A stretch of DNA of 64,000 nt, taken from contig JAAXKQ010000006.1 in assembly GCA_025612245.1 (NCBI GenBank), forward strand, positions 62,001 through 126,000, given 5' to 3'. This DNA is from Ignavibacteria bacterium (GTDB taxonomy: Bacteria; Bacteroidota; Ignavibacteria; Ignavibacteriales; SURF-24). Of the stretch, positions 44,101-53,021 are shown one piece after another. Within the stretch, counting starts at the first letter, position 1. Every line of letters begins with the position of its first letter. Under the pieces are notes generated by a model, which searched no databases, was not told the origin of the DNA, and was given only the letters and a program-made list of their open reading frames with translations. Position numbers and translations under genes: made by a program.

Positions 44101-44112
44101 TTTTCGCTGCAT
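41110..44112 (-). CDS. TonB-dependent receptor with carboxypeptidase-regulatory N-domain
   Basis: Signal peptide (cleaved near VFAGT, residue ~22), then a CarboxypepD_reg-like beta-sandwich (about 25-110: KGKVTDLQSGEPLIGANVIV, 20 residues), a TonB plug (about 130-240, with VFIRGGRLDEVGFYLEGVSI, 20 residues) and a 22-strand barrel ending RLGIRLEY. It should import a ligand through the outer membrane by TonB. The barrel has short non-SusC features, so a glycan partner (SusD) is not implied; no susD is adjacent. AGGAGAG precedes the ATG. 50 bp separate it from the secreted protein downstream. Confidence 0.88.
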   Translation of the reverse strand: MQRKLFYYLFLMLLLPMLVFAGTKGKVKGKVTDLQSGEPLIGANVIVDGTSQGGASDVNGEFQVQNLEAGVYTLRCSFIGYQTVTIENVRVNADLTTEMNFQLPAEGISVGTITIIAPKPLVNKDNTNAVRVTTSEDISAIPVRGVNNIVGLTAGVVIKDNNVFIRGGRLDEVGFYLEGVSINNPMTGGRAVTISQDALEEIQVQAGGYTAEFGGANSGIIRQQFKSGGTQMKASLEYITDNFTFKSKDNAFDGKKRLGSYWYGYNEMSAVLSGPVFDQRFKFFGNFNYQYRRDANPQDYPGINLGEVVDNIKTNPDSINLVVPAGAMHGNQDESYTYTGTFNMDFSPILVRVSGTYTNRYLDAGVLNGLIWDYFNTRMGRIDQKNGTFNIKATHVLSPNMFYEVSGGYFLQTSRTYDPYLGDNFWLYGDSVANANVGVVWQRSAKDLANSARNGRFVEPTDKSILGFAFSGDGAVPVNFSKFDRRGLNFNGNLSWVIGKSHSLKIGGEFQQYTLRSWGGVGSQSGLAGSLDRALASGEDELTAKRSILRDNGVNYYGYDIYGNEYDGDGFEAPHKPVFAAAYIQDKIEYQDLVLNLGVRYDYYDVDNMKMKNENYPDLSVDKNTGELIASGWEKVPTFSEVSPRLGFSFPVTDKTVFHAQYGKFVQQTRGLDMYQGYLRTAWELKTGYFFGAPVGKYIKPTRTTQYELGFTQQLTDFMSVDVTGYYKDVKDQVVFYQQGVLTNSKFKAYNTLINGDFATTRGVEISFTMRRYERLALNGTLAFQDAQGTGSSPYSNRGIIGSPLDGVTVFAPKYISPLEFNNALKANLNLDYRFGDNDGPAVLHNFGASLLLTYNSGHPYTRGEGGSDLEGEARDRRPVEPLNSSTTPSVFQVDLRVDKTISLYDKLSANIYIQVINLFDSKNIENVFLRTGAPDDDGFLSNPELGGKMVQANGEAYAQLYRAINIDYYQQFQNAPFLQTVPNIYGAPRQIRLGIRLEY

Positions 44113-44735
44113 ACTACTCTCCTAATTTGTTTAATTAACCTAAGGATATAACTACCTCATTACCGAAATTTTCAGATTTGACCGACCTCCAAAATTTGTT
44201 ATAAATTTATTTATAAGCATTAATGAAAAATCACCACGCGACATAGAAAGCATATAGCCCTCCCTCACTGGTGAATTATGGAAGAATAAATCACATCGGA
44301 TCTGATTGTAGACAAGCAGGATCTATACCTGAAGCATCTAGACTTGAACCCCTCAAAACCACATGCAAGACAAACCATGAATGCGACAAAAAACCGCATC
44401 CACATGGATCTCGAAAATAATTTAATAAAAAAAAGAAAAAAACCAAATCAAAACAGGAAAAAGTAATAGCTACCACTTCCTGTAGCAGACTGAAACTGCA
44501 TTAGGAATGATAAAAATTACCAATTCTCAGATTTAATAATTTTTCATGCCCTATTTCTTAAAACGCAAAAGTAATTAAATGTACCATTTAACGCAATAAG
44601 ATTGTGGAACTTTGAACAGTTTTTTTTTGGGGAAAATTACGGTATCTATCTCTCACCTAAAGTTAATGAATATTTCTGAAAAGAAACAATATTTTTATGA
44701 ATATTTATTCAGTGAGATTTTAAGAAAAAGCCCTG
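44113..44735. other. 623-bp region upstream of the TonB-receptor gene
   Basis: No convincing gene or structured RNA. A short open frame on the minus strand (44291-44476) is Phe-rich low complexity and is not called. A small ATGCG...CGCAT hairpin is near 44380-44398. The upstream side of the receptor gene lies here, so promoter and regulatory sites are expected, but I cannot name them. The left end contains the terminator of trxA, listed separately. Confidence 0.5.
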
Positions 44736-44751
44736 CTATAGCAGAGCTTTT
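44720..44751 (-). terminator. Terminator overlapping the trxA stop codon
   Basis: AAAAGCCCTGC (44726-44736), loop TATA, GCAGAGCTTTT (44741-44751), one mismatch. On the minus strand the stem is followed by TTTTCTTAAAATC. The stem includes the trxA stop (44738-44736). Confidence 0.8.
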
Positions 44752-45056
44752 ATTTTCTGTTGAAACTGGCCTTTGGGAACGGCGCCTATAATTGTATCTA
44801 CAACTTTTCCCCCTTTGAGGAAAAGTACCGTAGGAATACTCCTTACGCCATACTTAATTGCTGTCTGCTGATTCTCATCCACATCCAGCTTTCCCACTTT
44901 TAGCTTACCTTCGTATTCACCTGCCAGTTCTTCTATAATCGGGGCGATCATTCTGCAGGGTCCGCACCATGTTGCCCAGAAATCAACTATCACGGGCAAG
45001 GATGAGTCCAGGACCTCGCTGGAAAAATTCGCATCTGTAAATTGAAGCGGTTTCAT
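44736..45056 (-). CDS. trxA: Thioredoxin
   Basis: A 106-residue cytosolic thioredoxin that reduces protein disulfides. The redox centre WCGPC is at about 30-34 (FWATWCGPCRMIAPI), with cis-Pro in RSIPTVLFLKGGKVV (about 73-87). Length and spacing match canonical Trx1. GAGAGAGG precedes the ATG. It is 57 bp after an acyl-CoA dehydrogenase gene; the terminator overlaps its stop, so it is the end of that unit. Confidence 0.97.
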   Translation of the reverse strand: MKPLQFTDANFSSEVLDSSLPVIVDFWATWCGPCRMIAPIIEELAGEYEGKLKVGKLDVDENQQTAIKYGVRSIPTVLFLKGGKVVDTIIGAVPKGQFQQKIKALL

Positions 45057-45113
45057 TAGCCTCTCTCCATTTCGAAATTAATTTTATCTGAATTCTTTTA
45101 GTATTATCTAACC

Positions 45114-46256
45114 TTAAAATACACCGTTCCTCTTCAGAATGTCGCGGGCAATGATACCCTTCTGAATTTCATTAGTGCCTTCAAAGATCCTGTTAATGCG
45201 TGAATCCCTGTAGAATCTTTCAATAGGAAGTTCACGTGAGTATCCCATGCCACCGTGTATCTGAACGGCAAAATCGGCAACTTTATCCAGCGATTCAGAG
45301 CAGAAATATTTTACAATTGCGCTCTGGCGTGAGATATTCTTTTTCAAATCATAATCCACAGCCGTACGGTAGACGATCGACTCCATACCATATATCATTA
45401 CGGCCATTTCGGCCAGCATGAACTGGATTGCCTGGAAGTTACTGATTGTGGTATCGAACTGCTGCCTTTCCTTTGCATACTTTGTGGACATTTCAAGAAG
45501 CTCCTTTGCCGCTCCCAGGCAGGCAGCACCCAGGCCAAGCCTTCCGGCATCAAGAGTTTTCATTGCAATCAGAAATCCGCGGCCTTCCTGGCCTATCATG
45601 TTTTCCTTCGGCACCCTGACGTTGTCAAAAGAAATTGCATTAGTCGAGCTGCCTTTTATTCCCATTTTCTTTTCAGGAGGGCCCGCCTGGAAACCGGGAG
45701 TGCTTGTTTCTACGGCAAATGCGGTAATGCCTTTTGGTGTACGGGCAAAGACTGAGACGATATCGGCAATTCCACCATTGGTAATCCAGAGCTTGTCGCC
45801 ATTGATAACCCACTCATCGCCGTCCTGGTAGGCTTTAGTCTTCAGGTTGAAAGAATCGCTTCCGGCCTGTGGTTCAGTAAGGCAGAAAGCCCCAATCTTT
45901 TCACCCTTTGCAAGAGGCACTACATATTTTTTCCTGAGTTCTTCGGAACCCCCCAGATAAATTGCGTTTGTTCCGATTGACTGATGTGCGCCTATAAATG
46001 TTGCCGTTGACATGCAACCGCGTGCAATTTCTTCCTGGGCTATACAGTAACCAACTTCACCAAAACCGCTGCCGCCGTATTCCTCTGGCAGTGATACGCC
46101 AAGTACACCTATTTCAGCCAGCTTATTTATTAACTCGCGCGGAATTTTTTCTTCAGCATCAATTTTATGAGCAATTGGTTTGATTTCATTGTTCGTAAAA
46201 TCACGGACCATCTCACGCAGCATCTGCTGCTCTTCTGTAAAGCTAAATTCAAACAT
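45114..46256 (-). CDS. Acyl-CoA dehydrogenase
   Basis: FAD enzyme that introduces a trans-2 double bond into acyl-CoA and passes electrons to ETF. Family signature LTEPQAGSD (about 130-138), DKLWITNGG (about 156-164), and the C-terminal [20 protein letters not shown] (20 residues, about 335-354) and IFEGTNEIQ (about 361-369, FAD contact). In the short-chain acyl-CoA dehydrogenases the catalytic Glu lies at about 365, and a Glu is present in this stretch. 380 residues is the standard length. Chain length specificity is not clear. Confidence 0.93.
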   Translation of the reverse strand: MFEFSFTEEQQMLREMVRDFTNNEIKPIAHKIDAEEKIPRELINKLAEIGVLGVSLPEEYGGSGFGEVGYCIAQEEIARGCMSTATFIGAHQSIGTNAIYLGGSEELRKKYVVPLAKGEKIGAFCLTEPQAGSDSFNLKTKAYQDGDEWVINGDKLWITNGGIADIVSVFARTPKGITAFAVETSTPGFQAGPPEKKMGIKGSSTNAISFDNVRVPKENMIGQEGRGFLIAMKTLDAGRLGLGAACLGAAKELLEMSTKYAKERQQFDTTISNFQAIQFMLAEMAVMIYGMESIVYRTAVDYDLKKNISRQSAIVKYFCSESLDKVADFAVQIHGGMGYSRELPIERFYRDSRINRIFEGTNEIQKGIIARDILKRNGVF

Positions 46257-46268
46257 GATCTAATTAAT

Positions 46269-46292
46269 CCTGATTATTTACCTGATTATTTA
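46269..46292. repeat. 12-bp tandem duplication (two copies)
   Basis: CCTGATTATTTA occurs twice head to tail at 46269-46280 and 46281-46292. It lies in the 126-bp spacer between the two fatty-acid genes. No secondary structure of note; probably a slippage product. Confidence 0.8.
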
Positions 46293-46355
46293 ATTAATGA
46301 TTTATTAGTAAGCCTAATATCTATATTACTGCATATGCCGGATAATTTTGCGCAC

Positions 46356-46379
46356 AAAGCTTAAAGCAAAGCTTAAAGC
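46356..46379. repeat. Second 12-bp tandem duplication in the same spacer
   Basis: AAAGCTTAAAGC occurs twice head to tail at 46356-46367 and 46368-46379, ending 3 bp before the stop codon (46385-46383) of the next gene. Each unit contains the palindrome AAGCTT. Confidence 0.8.
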
Positions 46380-46382
46380 ACG

Positions 46383-47219
46383 TTAAAACGGCTTACAGAC
46401 TTTATCGCCCATATAATTAACCACATATTCACCGCCGTCAACACGTATCGTATTCCCGGAAATCCAGCCAGCATTCTCCTGGCAGAGAAGCGCAATTGCA
46501 TGTGCTATCTCTTCAGGAATCGTAAGCTTGCCCATGGGGTTTTTCAGCTGAGCTGCCTCAAGCATCTTGTCGCTTCCGGGAATTTTCTTCAAAGCCGGGG
46601 TATCCGTAACGCCAGCCATAATTGCATTGGCTGTAACTTTCATAAAGCCAAGCTCAACGGCTATCTGGCGAATGTGTGCCTCAAGGGCAGCCTTGGCAGC
46701 TGAAACAGCCCCGTAGCAGGGAATTACCGTTTCAGAACCGGCGCTTGTTAGAGCAAATATCCTGCCGCCTTCGGCTAAGAGGTTCCTTTCTACGAGTCCC
46801 TGTGTCCAATATACAAGGCTATGAGCCATAACATCCAGCGTCATGGTCATTGAAGCCTGAGTTACAGCCTGTTCAGGATTTTTTGCAAAGTAAGGCCTCA
46901 GCGTTCCAAAAGCCATGGAATGAACCAGCACCCTTACTTTTTCCTTTGTTTCAGAAGCCCTTTCCAGCAGTTCATCCAAGACCTCTTCCCTTTTGATCGG
47001 GTCGGCGCCGTTTATATTGAAATAAACAGCCCTCTGGCCTGTCTTCTCAATTTTTTTAATGATTTGTTGAACATTAGGCATTGTAACCTGCCTGTCCAGA
47101 TGTATACCAATAATATTATATCCCTGTTTTGCTAACTCAACAGCTGTAGCGCCACCGAAACCACTTGATGCACCCAGAATCAATGCCCAGTATTTCTCAT
47201 TAGTCTTTTTTGTTTCCAA
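46383..47219 (-). CDS. SDR oxidoreductase, probable enoyl-ACP reductase
   Basis: A short-chain dehydrogenase/reductase. The dinucleotide fold begins ALILGASSGFGGATAVELA (about 12-30). The catalytic Tyr and Lys are spaced as Y-x6-K (YGAVSAAK, about 184-191), which is the spacing of enoyl-ACP reductases FabI/FabL, not the Y-x3-K of ordinary SDRs. The stretch VLVHSMAFG (about 97-105) also recalls FabI, and the C-terminal half is close in pattern to FabL of Bacillus. Its substrate is therefore likely trans-2-enoyl-ACP (last step of fatty-acid elongation). It is 126 bp from acd, with two short tandem duplications between. Confidence 0.75.
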   Translation of the reverse strand: METKKTNEKYWALILGASSGFGGATAVELAKQGYNIIGIHLDRQVTMPNVQQIIKKIEKTGQRAVYFNINGADPIKREEVLDELLERASETKEKVRVLVHSMAFGTLRPYFAKNPEQAVTQASMTMTLDVMAHSLVYWTQGLVERNLLAEGGRIFALTSAGSETVIPCYGAVSAAKAALEAHIRQIAVELGFMKVTANAIMAGVTDTPALKKIPGSDKMLEAAQLKNPMGKLTIPEEIAHAIALLCQENAGWISGNTIRVDGGEYVVNYMGDKVCKPF

Positions 47220-47335
47220 CTTATATCCTTTTTCGTTAATTCATAAAATATGATCCACATAATACAAAATTAGAATTTTTTATTCAATAAGCCTAAAAAC
47301 ATCTGCTTTGCCTTAACCCATGGAAAAGTCCGTTT

Positions 47336-50300
47336 TTAAGTACAATATAGAATACTATCCTCGCCAAGCAACTCTAAAAGAGATGAGGCAAGTTCATCGC
47401 AAATCCTTACCCTGTAATTCTTCAGGTGAAAGAGTCTCGGCTTTGCGCCGTTATTTATCAGGTGCAGAATTACGGGTATATTACCCTGGTGTTTTTCCAG
47501 TACCTTCCTGAGCTTAAGGATTACTTCCATGTCCGTAAATTTTTCCTCGTCTATCACTACCTTAAGGCTTTTTGTAAACTGTACTTTTGTTCCTTCCAGC
47601 GGCATGGCATTTTCTATCTGCAGCTTTATTGCATCGCCGCTGCTTTCGGGCCGGCCTAATAAAAGGACCGTAGCTTCCTCGGTAATATGCTTACCAATCT
47701 TCTCAAAAGTAGATCCGAAGACGACGCACTCGCAGGAGCCTGAAAAGTCATCCAGTGTAAAAAAGGCCATCGTTTTTCCCGAGCGGTCTATTTTCGTCTT
47801 AAGTCCCGTTACAACGCCGCAGGCCCGGACCTGCTCGACGGCTTCAAAGGTTTCAGGTTCCCCCAGGTGAACCATGGCAAATGACCTGTACTCCAGTTCG
47901 TACTTTCTCAGGGGATGGTCCGTAAGATAAAAGCCCAGAACTTCCCTTTCTTTTGAAAGCTCTTCTTTCTTTGTCCACTCTTCCACCTCAGGCAGAGGGG
48001 GCTCAGGAATTGCAACCTCCTCAATGTTACCCCCGCCAAAAAGGCTGTCTGTGATGCTGAACTTGGAATTTTTCACCTTGCTGCCGAACTCAAGCGCGGG
48101 TTCAACTGCAGCCAGGTTCTCGGCTCTTGTTCCCTTCAGCTTATCGAGCGCCCCGGCAAGGACGAGCCCTTCGAGCGCCCTTTTGTTTACAAGCCTCGTG
48201 TCAACATTTGCACAAAGGTCGTAAATGCTCGTAAAGTCACGCCCCAGCTCCTGTCTTTTTTTCTTAATTTCCTCTACGGCTCCTATACCGACATTCTTGA
48301 TTGCGCACATGCCAAAGAGCACCTTGCCGTCGATAACGTCAAAATAGACCGAGGGCATGTTAACGTCAGGGCAAAGCACTTCAATTTTAAGCTTGCGGCA
48401 GTCTTCAAGGTAAGTGGTAATCTTATCCGTGTTGCCGACTTCATTTGTAAGGTTGGCAGCCAGAAATTCTGCTGGGTAGTGGGCTTTTAAGTAGGCCGTC
48501 TGGTATGCAACGACGCTATAAGCAACAGCATGGCTTTTATTAAATCCGTAGTTGGCAAACTTATCAATGGCGTCAAAAATTGCAGTTGCTGTCTTTTCGG
48601 CAATATTGTTGTTCTTTACAGCGCCTTCAACAAACTTTACCTTCTGCTCCTTCATGGCCTGAAGGTCTTTTTTACCCATTGCTCTTCGCAGCAAATCAGC
48701 TTCGGCAAGCGTCATGCCTGCAGCCTTATTTGCAATCTGAATTACCTGTTCCTGGTAAACGATGATTCCATAGGTTTCCTTTAATATCGGCTCCAGGACT
48801 GGGTGCAGGTACTCAGTCTGTTCAAGACCGTGTTTCCTTCTAATGAAGTCATCAATAAACTCCATAGGGCCAGGCCTGTAAAGGGCGTTCATGGCTGAAA
48901 GATCTTTTACCGTAGTGGGCTTCAGCTTTTTAAGGTACTCCCTCATCGGCCCGCTTTCAAACTGGAAGACGGCAGTTGTCTGCCCCCTGGAGAACATCTC
49001 AAAGGTCAGCTTATCATCAAGCGGTATATCGTCCGGATTAATATCAATATTATGCGTTTTTTTGATGAGGTCTATGGCATCCTGTATGATCGTAAGCGTC
49101 CTCAGGCCCAGGAAATCCATCTTCAGAAGACCCGTTGTATCAAGCTCCTTCATGTTATACTGAGTAACAAGTTCGCTTGAGTTGCCAGGAGTAGCCAGGG
49201 GCACAAAGTTACTTACATCGCCCGGAGATATAACGACGCCCGCGGCATGCTTAGAGGAATTACGGTTCATTCCTTCCAAAATCTTGGCGTACTTGATCAG
49301 CTCCATGATCTTCGGGTCTTTGGATTCATTGACCCACTTAAGCTCGGGCACTTCAGCCAGGGCCTGATCGATTGAATAAACCTTACCAAACTTTGAAGGA
49401 ATAAACTTTGTAATTGAGGTAACTACTGAGATCGGTATCTGCAGCACCCTTGCCACGTCGCGTAAGACGGCTTTAGAGGAAAGCCTGTTAAATGTGACGA
49501 TCTGGCAAACTGAGTCTTCACCGTACTTTTCTTTTACGTATTCTATGACGCGTTCGCGTTTACTGTCGGCGAAATCAACGTCAATATCGGGCATAGACTT
49601 TCTAGCCGGATTAAGGAACCTCTCAAAGAGAAGGTCAAACTCAAAAGGATCGACGTTCGTAATTCCTACGGCGTAAGCCACAAGGCTCCCGGCTGCACTT
49701 CCACGGCCCGGGCCGACAGGTATTCCCCTGCTTTTTGCGGCATTTATATAATCCTGCACAATGAGGAAGTAGCCCGAAAAACCCATGCTCTTAATGACGC
49801 CGATCTCATAGTTAAAGCGGTCCTCAAGCTCCTTAGTCACGTTCTTGAATCTCTTATACAAGCCCTCGCGGGCAATCATCTCAAAATACTCGTCGAGCGT
49901 TTTTGCCCCGGATTCCGGAGGAATCGGGAACTTGGGGTACAGATGCCCCTCAAACTCAAGCGAGAAATCCACCTTGTCTGCAATTTCAAGTGTATTCTCT
50001 ATAGCGCCTTCATAATTCTTGAAAAGCGCGGCCATTTCGTCAGCCGTCTTGAAGTAGATCTGATCGGTTTCATAGCGAAGCTTGTGGTAATCGGCAGTGC
50101 CGCTTTTATCCCCCAGAAGGAGGAGTATGTTATGGGCAATTGCGTGATCCTTTGCTATGTAGTGGCAGTCGTTGGTTGCAACCAGCTTAATGCCCAGCTC
50201 TTTGGAAAGCTTCGGCATCCCCTGAAGGATGTTTTTTTCGACTTCCATGTTATGGTCCTGGATTTCGAGATAGAAGTCGTCGCCGAAAATTTCTTTATAT

Positions 50301-50806
50301 GTAATTGCTGTTTTTCTGGCCTTTTCGTAGTCGTTATTTACCAGGTGGACCGATACAATTCCGCCTGCGCAGGCAGAAAGCGCAATGAGCCCTTCCCTGT
50401 ATTCGCGTAAAAGTTCAAGGTCAATTCTGGGTCTGTAGTAAAAGCCCTGTGTATGCCCGTAGGTTGAAAGCTTGGAAAGGTTCTTGTATCCGGTTTTATT
50501 TTTTGCCAGGAGGACAAGGTGGTGATAATTTCTACCGCGCTTTTTGCCGTTTGAGTCTTCCCCTTTACCCTTATCGAAGCGGCTTCCTTCTGCCACGACG
50601 TAAGCTTCCATGCCTGAAATCGGTTTAATTCCCTCTTTCTTGCAGACACGGTGGAACTCCGAGATGCCGAACATCACCCCGTGGTCAGTGAGTGCTACGG
50701 CGGGCATATTATTCTTTTTAGCAGCTTTTACCAGGTCATAAACCGTACAGGCGCCGTCCTGCAGGCTGTAGTGAGTGTGGTTATGTAAGTGTATAAATTC
50801 CGCCAT
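47336..50806 (-). CDS. dnaE: DNA polymerase III subunit alpha
   Basis: Replicative polymerase of the chromosome. The N-terminal PHP domain starts HLHNHTHYSLQDGA (6-19) and ALTDHGVMFG. The palm carries PDIDVDF (about 404-410), with the three acidic metal ligands of C-family polymerases being this Asp pair and a later Asp; GPGRGSAAGSLVAY (about 365-378) is the nucleotide-binding loop. Fingers, beta-binding region and an OB fold (near 990-1080) follow. Length 1156 matches DnaE1. It is 6 bp after dut. No PolC signature is seen. Confidence 0.97.
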   Translation of the reverse strand: MAEFIHLHNHTHYSLQDGACTVYDLVKAAKKNNMPAVALTDHGVMFGISEFHRVCKKEGIKPISGMEAYVVAEGSRFDKGKGEDSNGKKRGRNYHHLVLLAKNKTGYKNLSKLSTYGHTQGFYYRPRIDLELLREYREGLIALSACAGGIVSVHLVNNDYEKARKTAITYKEIFGDDFYLEIQDHNMEVEKNILQGMPKLSKELGIKLVATNDCHYIAKDHAIAHNILLLLGDKSGTADYHKLRYETDQIYFKTADEMAALFKNYEGAIENTLEIADKVDFSLEFEGHLYPKFPIPPESGAKTLDEYFEMIAREGLYKRFKNVTKELEDRFNYEIGVIKSMGFSGYFLIVQDYINAAKSRGIPVGPGRGSAAGSLVAYAVGITNVDPFEFDLLFERFLNPARKSMPDIDVDFADSKRERVIEYVKEKYGEDSVCQIVTFNRLSSKAVLRDVARVLQIPISVVTSITKFIPSKFGKVYSIDQALAEVPELKWVNESKDPKIMELIKYAKILEGMNRNSSKHAAGVVISPGDVSNFVPLATPGNSSELVTQYNMKELDTTGLLKMDFLGLRTLTIIQDAIDLIKKTHNIDINPDDIPLDDKLTFEMFSRGQTTAVFQFESGPMREYLKKLKPTTVKDLSAMNALYRPGPMEFIDDFIRRKHGLEQTEYLHPVLEPILKETYGIIVYQEQVIQIANKAAGMTLAEADLLRRAMGKKDLQAMKEQKVKFVEGAVKNNNIAEKTATAIFDAIDKFANYGFNKSHAVAYSVVAYQTAYLKAHYPAEFLAANLTNEVGNTDKITTYLEDCRKLKIEVLCPDVNMPSVYFDVIDGKVLFGMCAIKNVGIGAVEEIKKKRQELGRDFTSIYDLCANVDTRLVNKRALEGLVLAGALDKLKGTRAENLAAVEPALEFGSKVKNSKFSITDSLFGGGNIEEVAIPEPPLPEVEEWTKKEELSKEREVLGFYLTDHPLRKYELEYRSFAMVHLGEPETFEAVEQVRACGVVTGLKTKIDRSGKTMAFFTLDDFSGSCECVVFGSTFEKIGKHITEEATVLLLGRPESSGDAIKLQIENAMPLEGTKVQFTKSLKVVIDEEKFTDMEVILKLRKVLEKHQGNIPVILHLINNGAKPRLFHLKNYRVRICDELASSLLELLGEDSILYCT

Positions 50807-50812
50807 ATTAAG

Positions 50813-51277
50813 CTACCTGCTTTCCAGGCCCGTATGACCGAAGCCGCCGTTTCCACGTTTACTATCCGAAAGGCTGTTTACTTCTGTAACACTTGCCGTA
50901 TATACCTTTGATATAACCACCTGGGCAATCCTGTCACCCGGGTTTACAGTAAAATCCTCTTTGCCGAAGTTAAAAAGAATAACCTTAATCTCTCCCCTGT
51001 AGTCCGAATCAATCGTTCCGGGTGAGTTGAGAACCCCGATACCGTGCTTTAAGGCCAGACCGCTCCTTGGGCGTACCTGCAGCTCAAAGCCCATGGGGAT
51101 TTCAACAGCAATATTGGTTGGAATAAGGGCAACTGATCCTTTTTCAATTAAATAGGGTTCTTTCAGAGCGGCACAAAGGTCCATACCGGCGCTTCCCTGC
51201 GTTGCATATGCCGGCAGAGGAAGCGTTGGGAATTCGTCTGAAACTCTTCTGATTTTTAATATAATATTTTCACTCAT
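50813..51277 (-). CDS. dut: dUTP diphosphatase
   Basis: Hydrolyses dUTP to dUMP and pyrophosphate to keep uracil out of DNA and supply dTMP synthesis. The five trimeric-dUTPase motifs are present: GSAGMDLCA (motif 1), PRSGLA (2), [18 protein letters not shown] (3), RIAQVV (4), and the P-loop-like [10 protein letters not shown] (5, near the C-terminus). 154 residues is typical. It lies directly upstream of dnaE on the same strand, a sensible pairing for replication. Confidence 0.97.
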   Translation of the reverse strand: MSENIILKIRRVSDEFPTLPLPAYATQGSAGMDLCAALKEPYLIEKGSVALIPTNIAVEIPMGFELQVRPRSGLALKHGIGVLNSPGTIDSDYRGEIKVILFNFGKEDFTVNPGDRIAQVVISKVYTASVTEVNSLSDSKRGNGGFGHTGLESR

Positions 51278-51473
51278 TAGTAAGCCGTAATTTTCATATG
51301 ATCCCGGGTGGACGAACTGGAATTTGGTCTCTTAAGCCGGATGAAGAACTTTTTTAAACTATTCTTAAAAAAGCTATAAGAATTTAAATTCATCTTTGAG
51401 CAAAATCAACTTGATTGTTATGTATTAATTGCTTAAAAAGATGGATGACACCTTCTCTTCTCTGCTTCCCGTT

Positions 51474-52946
51474 CTAAGCCCCGGCAGCCGGGGTTCTGTG
51501 AGGCAGAAAAGTCCTCCTTATAGCCTTCAGGTCATCATTATTGACGACTTTAAGCAAAAACAGCAGGATTATAAAAAGAAGAAGTATTCCAAACTTGAAC
51601 AAAATGGAATTGTTTGCAACTGCATAAAAAACTAAAGCAGGAATTAGCACCGAGAGCAGTATCCTGAAGAGCTTTCCGTATTCATAGTCAATTTTGTAGA
51701 ATTTCTGAACCACGATAAAAAGTGCAATTGCCATGATAACATAGCTTGCCAGAGTTGCACTGGCGGCTCCCGTTATTCCAAACTGAGGGATCAGCCAGTA
51801 GTTTACCCCAACGTTTACCAGCGCACCGAGTCCCGTAATATAAGGCAGGTATTTTGTTTTCTCTTCAATAAAGATACCCGCCGTAAAGTTTACATATATG
51901 CCGTTAAAAAGGTAACCCAAAAGTACAATTGGAATTATATTAGCCCCGCTCCAGTATGCCGCACCGATGAGGGTAAAGCCCATAATTTTGATACGGATAA
52001 GGTCCCCGATAAAAAGAGAAAGTAAAACCAGCACTACGCTCCCGGCAAGTACAAAATAAGTAAGAACCTTGGAAAAGATCTCCTTTGCATTTTTCTCCTT
52101 TGCATTGTGCAGGAAGAAGGGCTGCCATGCGTACTGGAACATTGAGACAAAGAGCATCATAAAAATGCCCAGCTTGTAGTTTATCTGGTATACGCCAACG
52201 GTACTTTCATTTGTCATCATAAGCAGTATCGGACGGTCTATTACCTGTATTACCATGGAGGCGAGGCTAGCAGGCAGATAGGGCAGGCCAAACTTCAGCA
52301 TTTTTTTCAGGAGCGTGCCGTTAATTTTTATCTCCAGATTCCTCATTATATCCGGAACGAGAAGAAGAAGTGTAAGTACTGAGGCTGCAAGGTTGCTGAT
52401 AAAAACGGCCATCATGCCCATTCTGAAGCCGCGTATAAGAATTATATTGAGGAAAACATTAACGACTATGTTTATGGTTTTTATCAGGGCAAACCTCTTG
52501 GCTTTCCTCTCCAGCCGCAGATGTGCAAAAGGGATCACTGCCAGAGCGTCAAAAAAGAGAATAAAGGTAAAATAGTATGAAATATCCCACCTGCCTGAAG
52601 GAATATCCATGGCGGCATTTACCTGCGGCCTGAAAATGATTATGAGCAGTGAAATCACAAGAGAAGTTATAGTTACAAAAATATAAGGCGTTGAAAAAAC
52701 ACTTTTTCTGTTTTTCTCATCCTTGTTCAAGGATGCATACTTAAGGTAAGCCGAATCCATACCGTAAAGGTAAATTATATTCAGGAAGGCAATGTATGCG
52801 TATATGTAGCCCACAATGCCGTTTTCGGCTTTACCCAAGACGTGCGAATAAAATGGAACCAGAATGAACGTCAAGAATCTGCTAAGAATAGTGCTTATGC
52901 CATAGACAGCCGTGTCTTTTGTTAATTCTTTAAATTTCTCTCTCAT
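51474..52946 (-). CDS. Polysaccharide/lipid-linked sugar flippase (Wzx-like)
   Basis: 490 residues with about 12-14 hydrophobic membrane segments, of the MVF/MATE-like oligosaccharide flippase family (Polysacc_synt). The N-terminus KDTAVYGISTILSRFLTFILVPFYSHVLG (quoted as YGISTILSRFLTFILVPFYS) is characteristic. It should flip undecaprenyl-linked repeat units across the inner membrane and fits the glycosyltransferase genes at 55-63 kb. A palindrome CCCCGGCAGCCGGGG overlaps its last codons. nadC, a thioesterase gene and accA separate it from the other polysaccharide genes. Confidence 0.88.
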   Translation of the reverse strand: MREKFKELTKDTAVYGISTILSRFLTFILVPFYSHVLGKAENGIVGYIYAYIAFLNIIYLYGMDSAYLKYASLNKDEKNRKSVFSTPYIFVTITSLVISLLIIIFRPQVNAAMDIPSGRWDISYYFTFILFFDALAVIPFAHLRLERKAKRFALIKTINIVVNVFLNIILIRGFRMGMMAVFISNLAASVLTLLLLVPDIMRNLEIKINGTLLKKMLKFGLPYLPASLASMVIQVIDRPILLMMTNESTVGVYQINYKLGIFMMLFVSMFQYAWQPFFLHNAKEKNAKEIFSKVLTYFVLAGSVVLVLLSLFIGDLIRIKIMGFTLIGAAYWSGANIIPIVLLGYLFNGIYVNFTAGIFIEEKTKYLPYITGLGALVNVGVNYWLIPQFGITGAASATLASYVIMAIALFIVVQKFYKIDYEYGKLFRILLSVLIPALVFYAVANNSILFKFGILLLFIILLFLLKVVNNDDLKAIRRTFLPHRTPAAGA

Positions 52947-53021
52947 AATAAATCTTACTCATAGAATCTCTGTCCTGAAAACTTGGGGGGAAGAATGTTT
53001 TCTTTCCCATGGACCATTTTT

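Noticed and set aside
44291-44476. Short minus-strand open frame upstream of the TonB receptor gene
   Set aside because: Low-complexity Phe-rich start made by a poly-A/T stretch, no ribosome site, no family match.
51479-51493. CCCCGGCAGCCGGGG palindrome at the flippase 3' end
   Set aside because: No U-tract and it codes for the last residues; likely incidental to a Pro/Ala/Gly-rich end.
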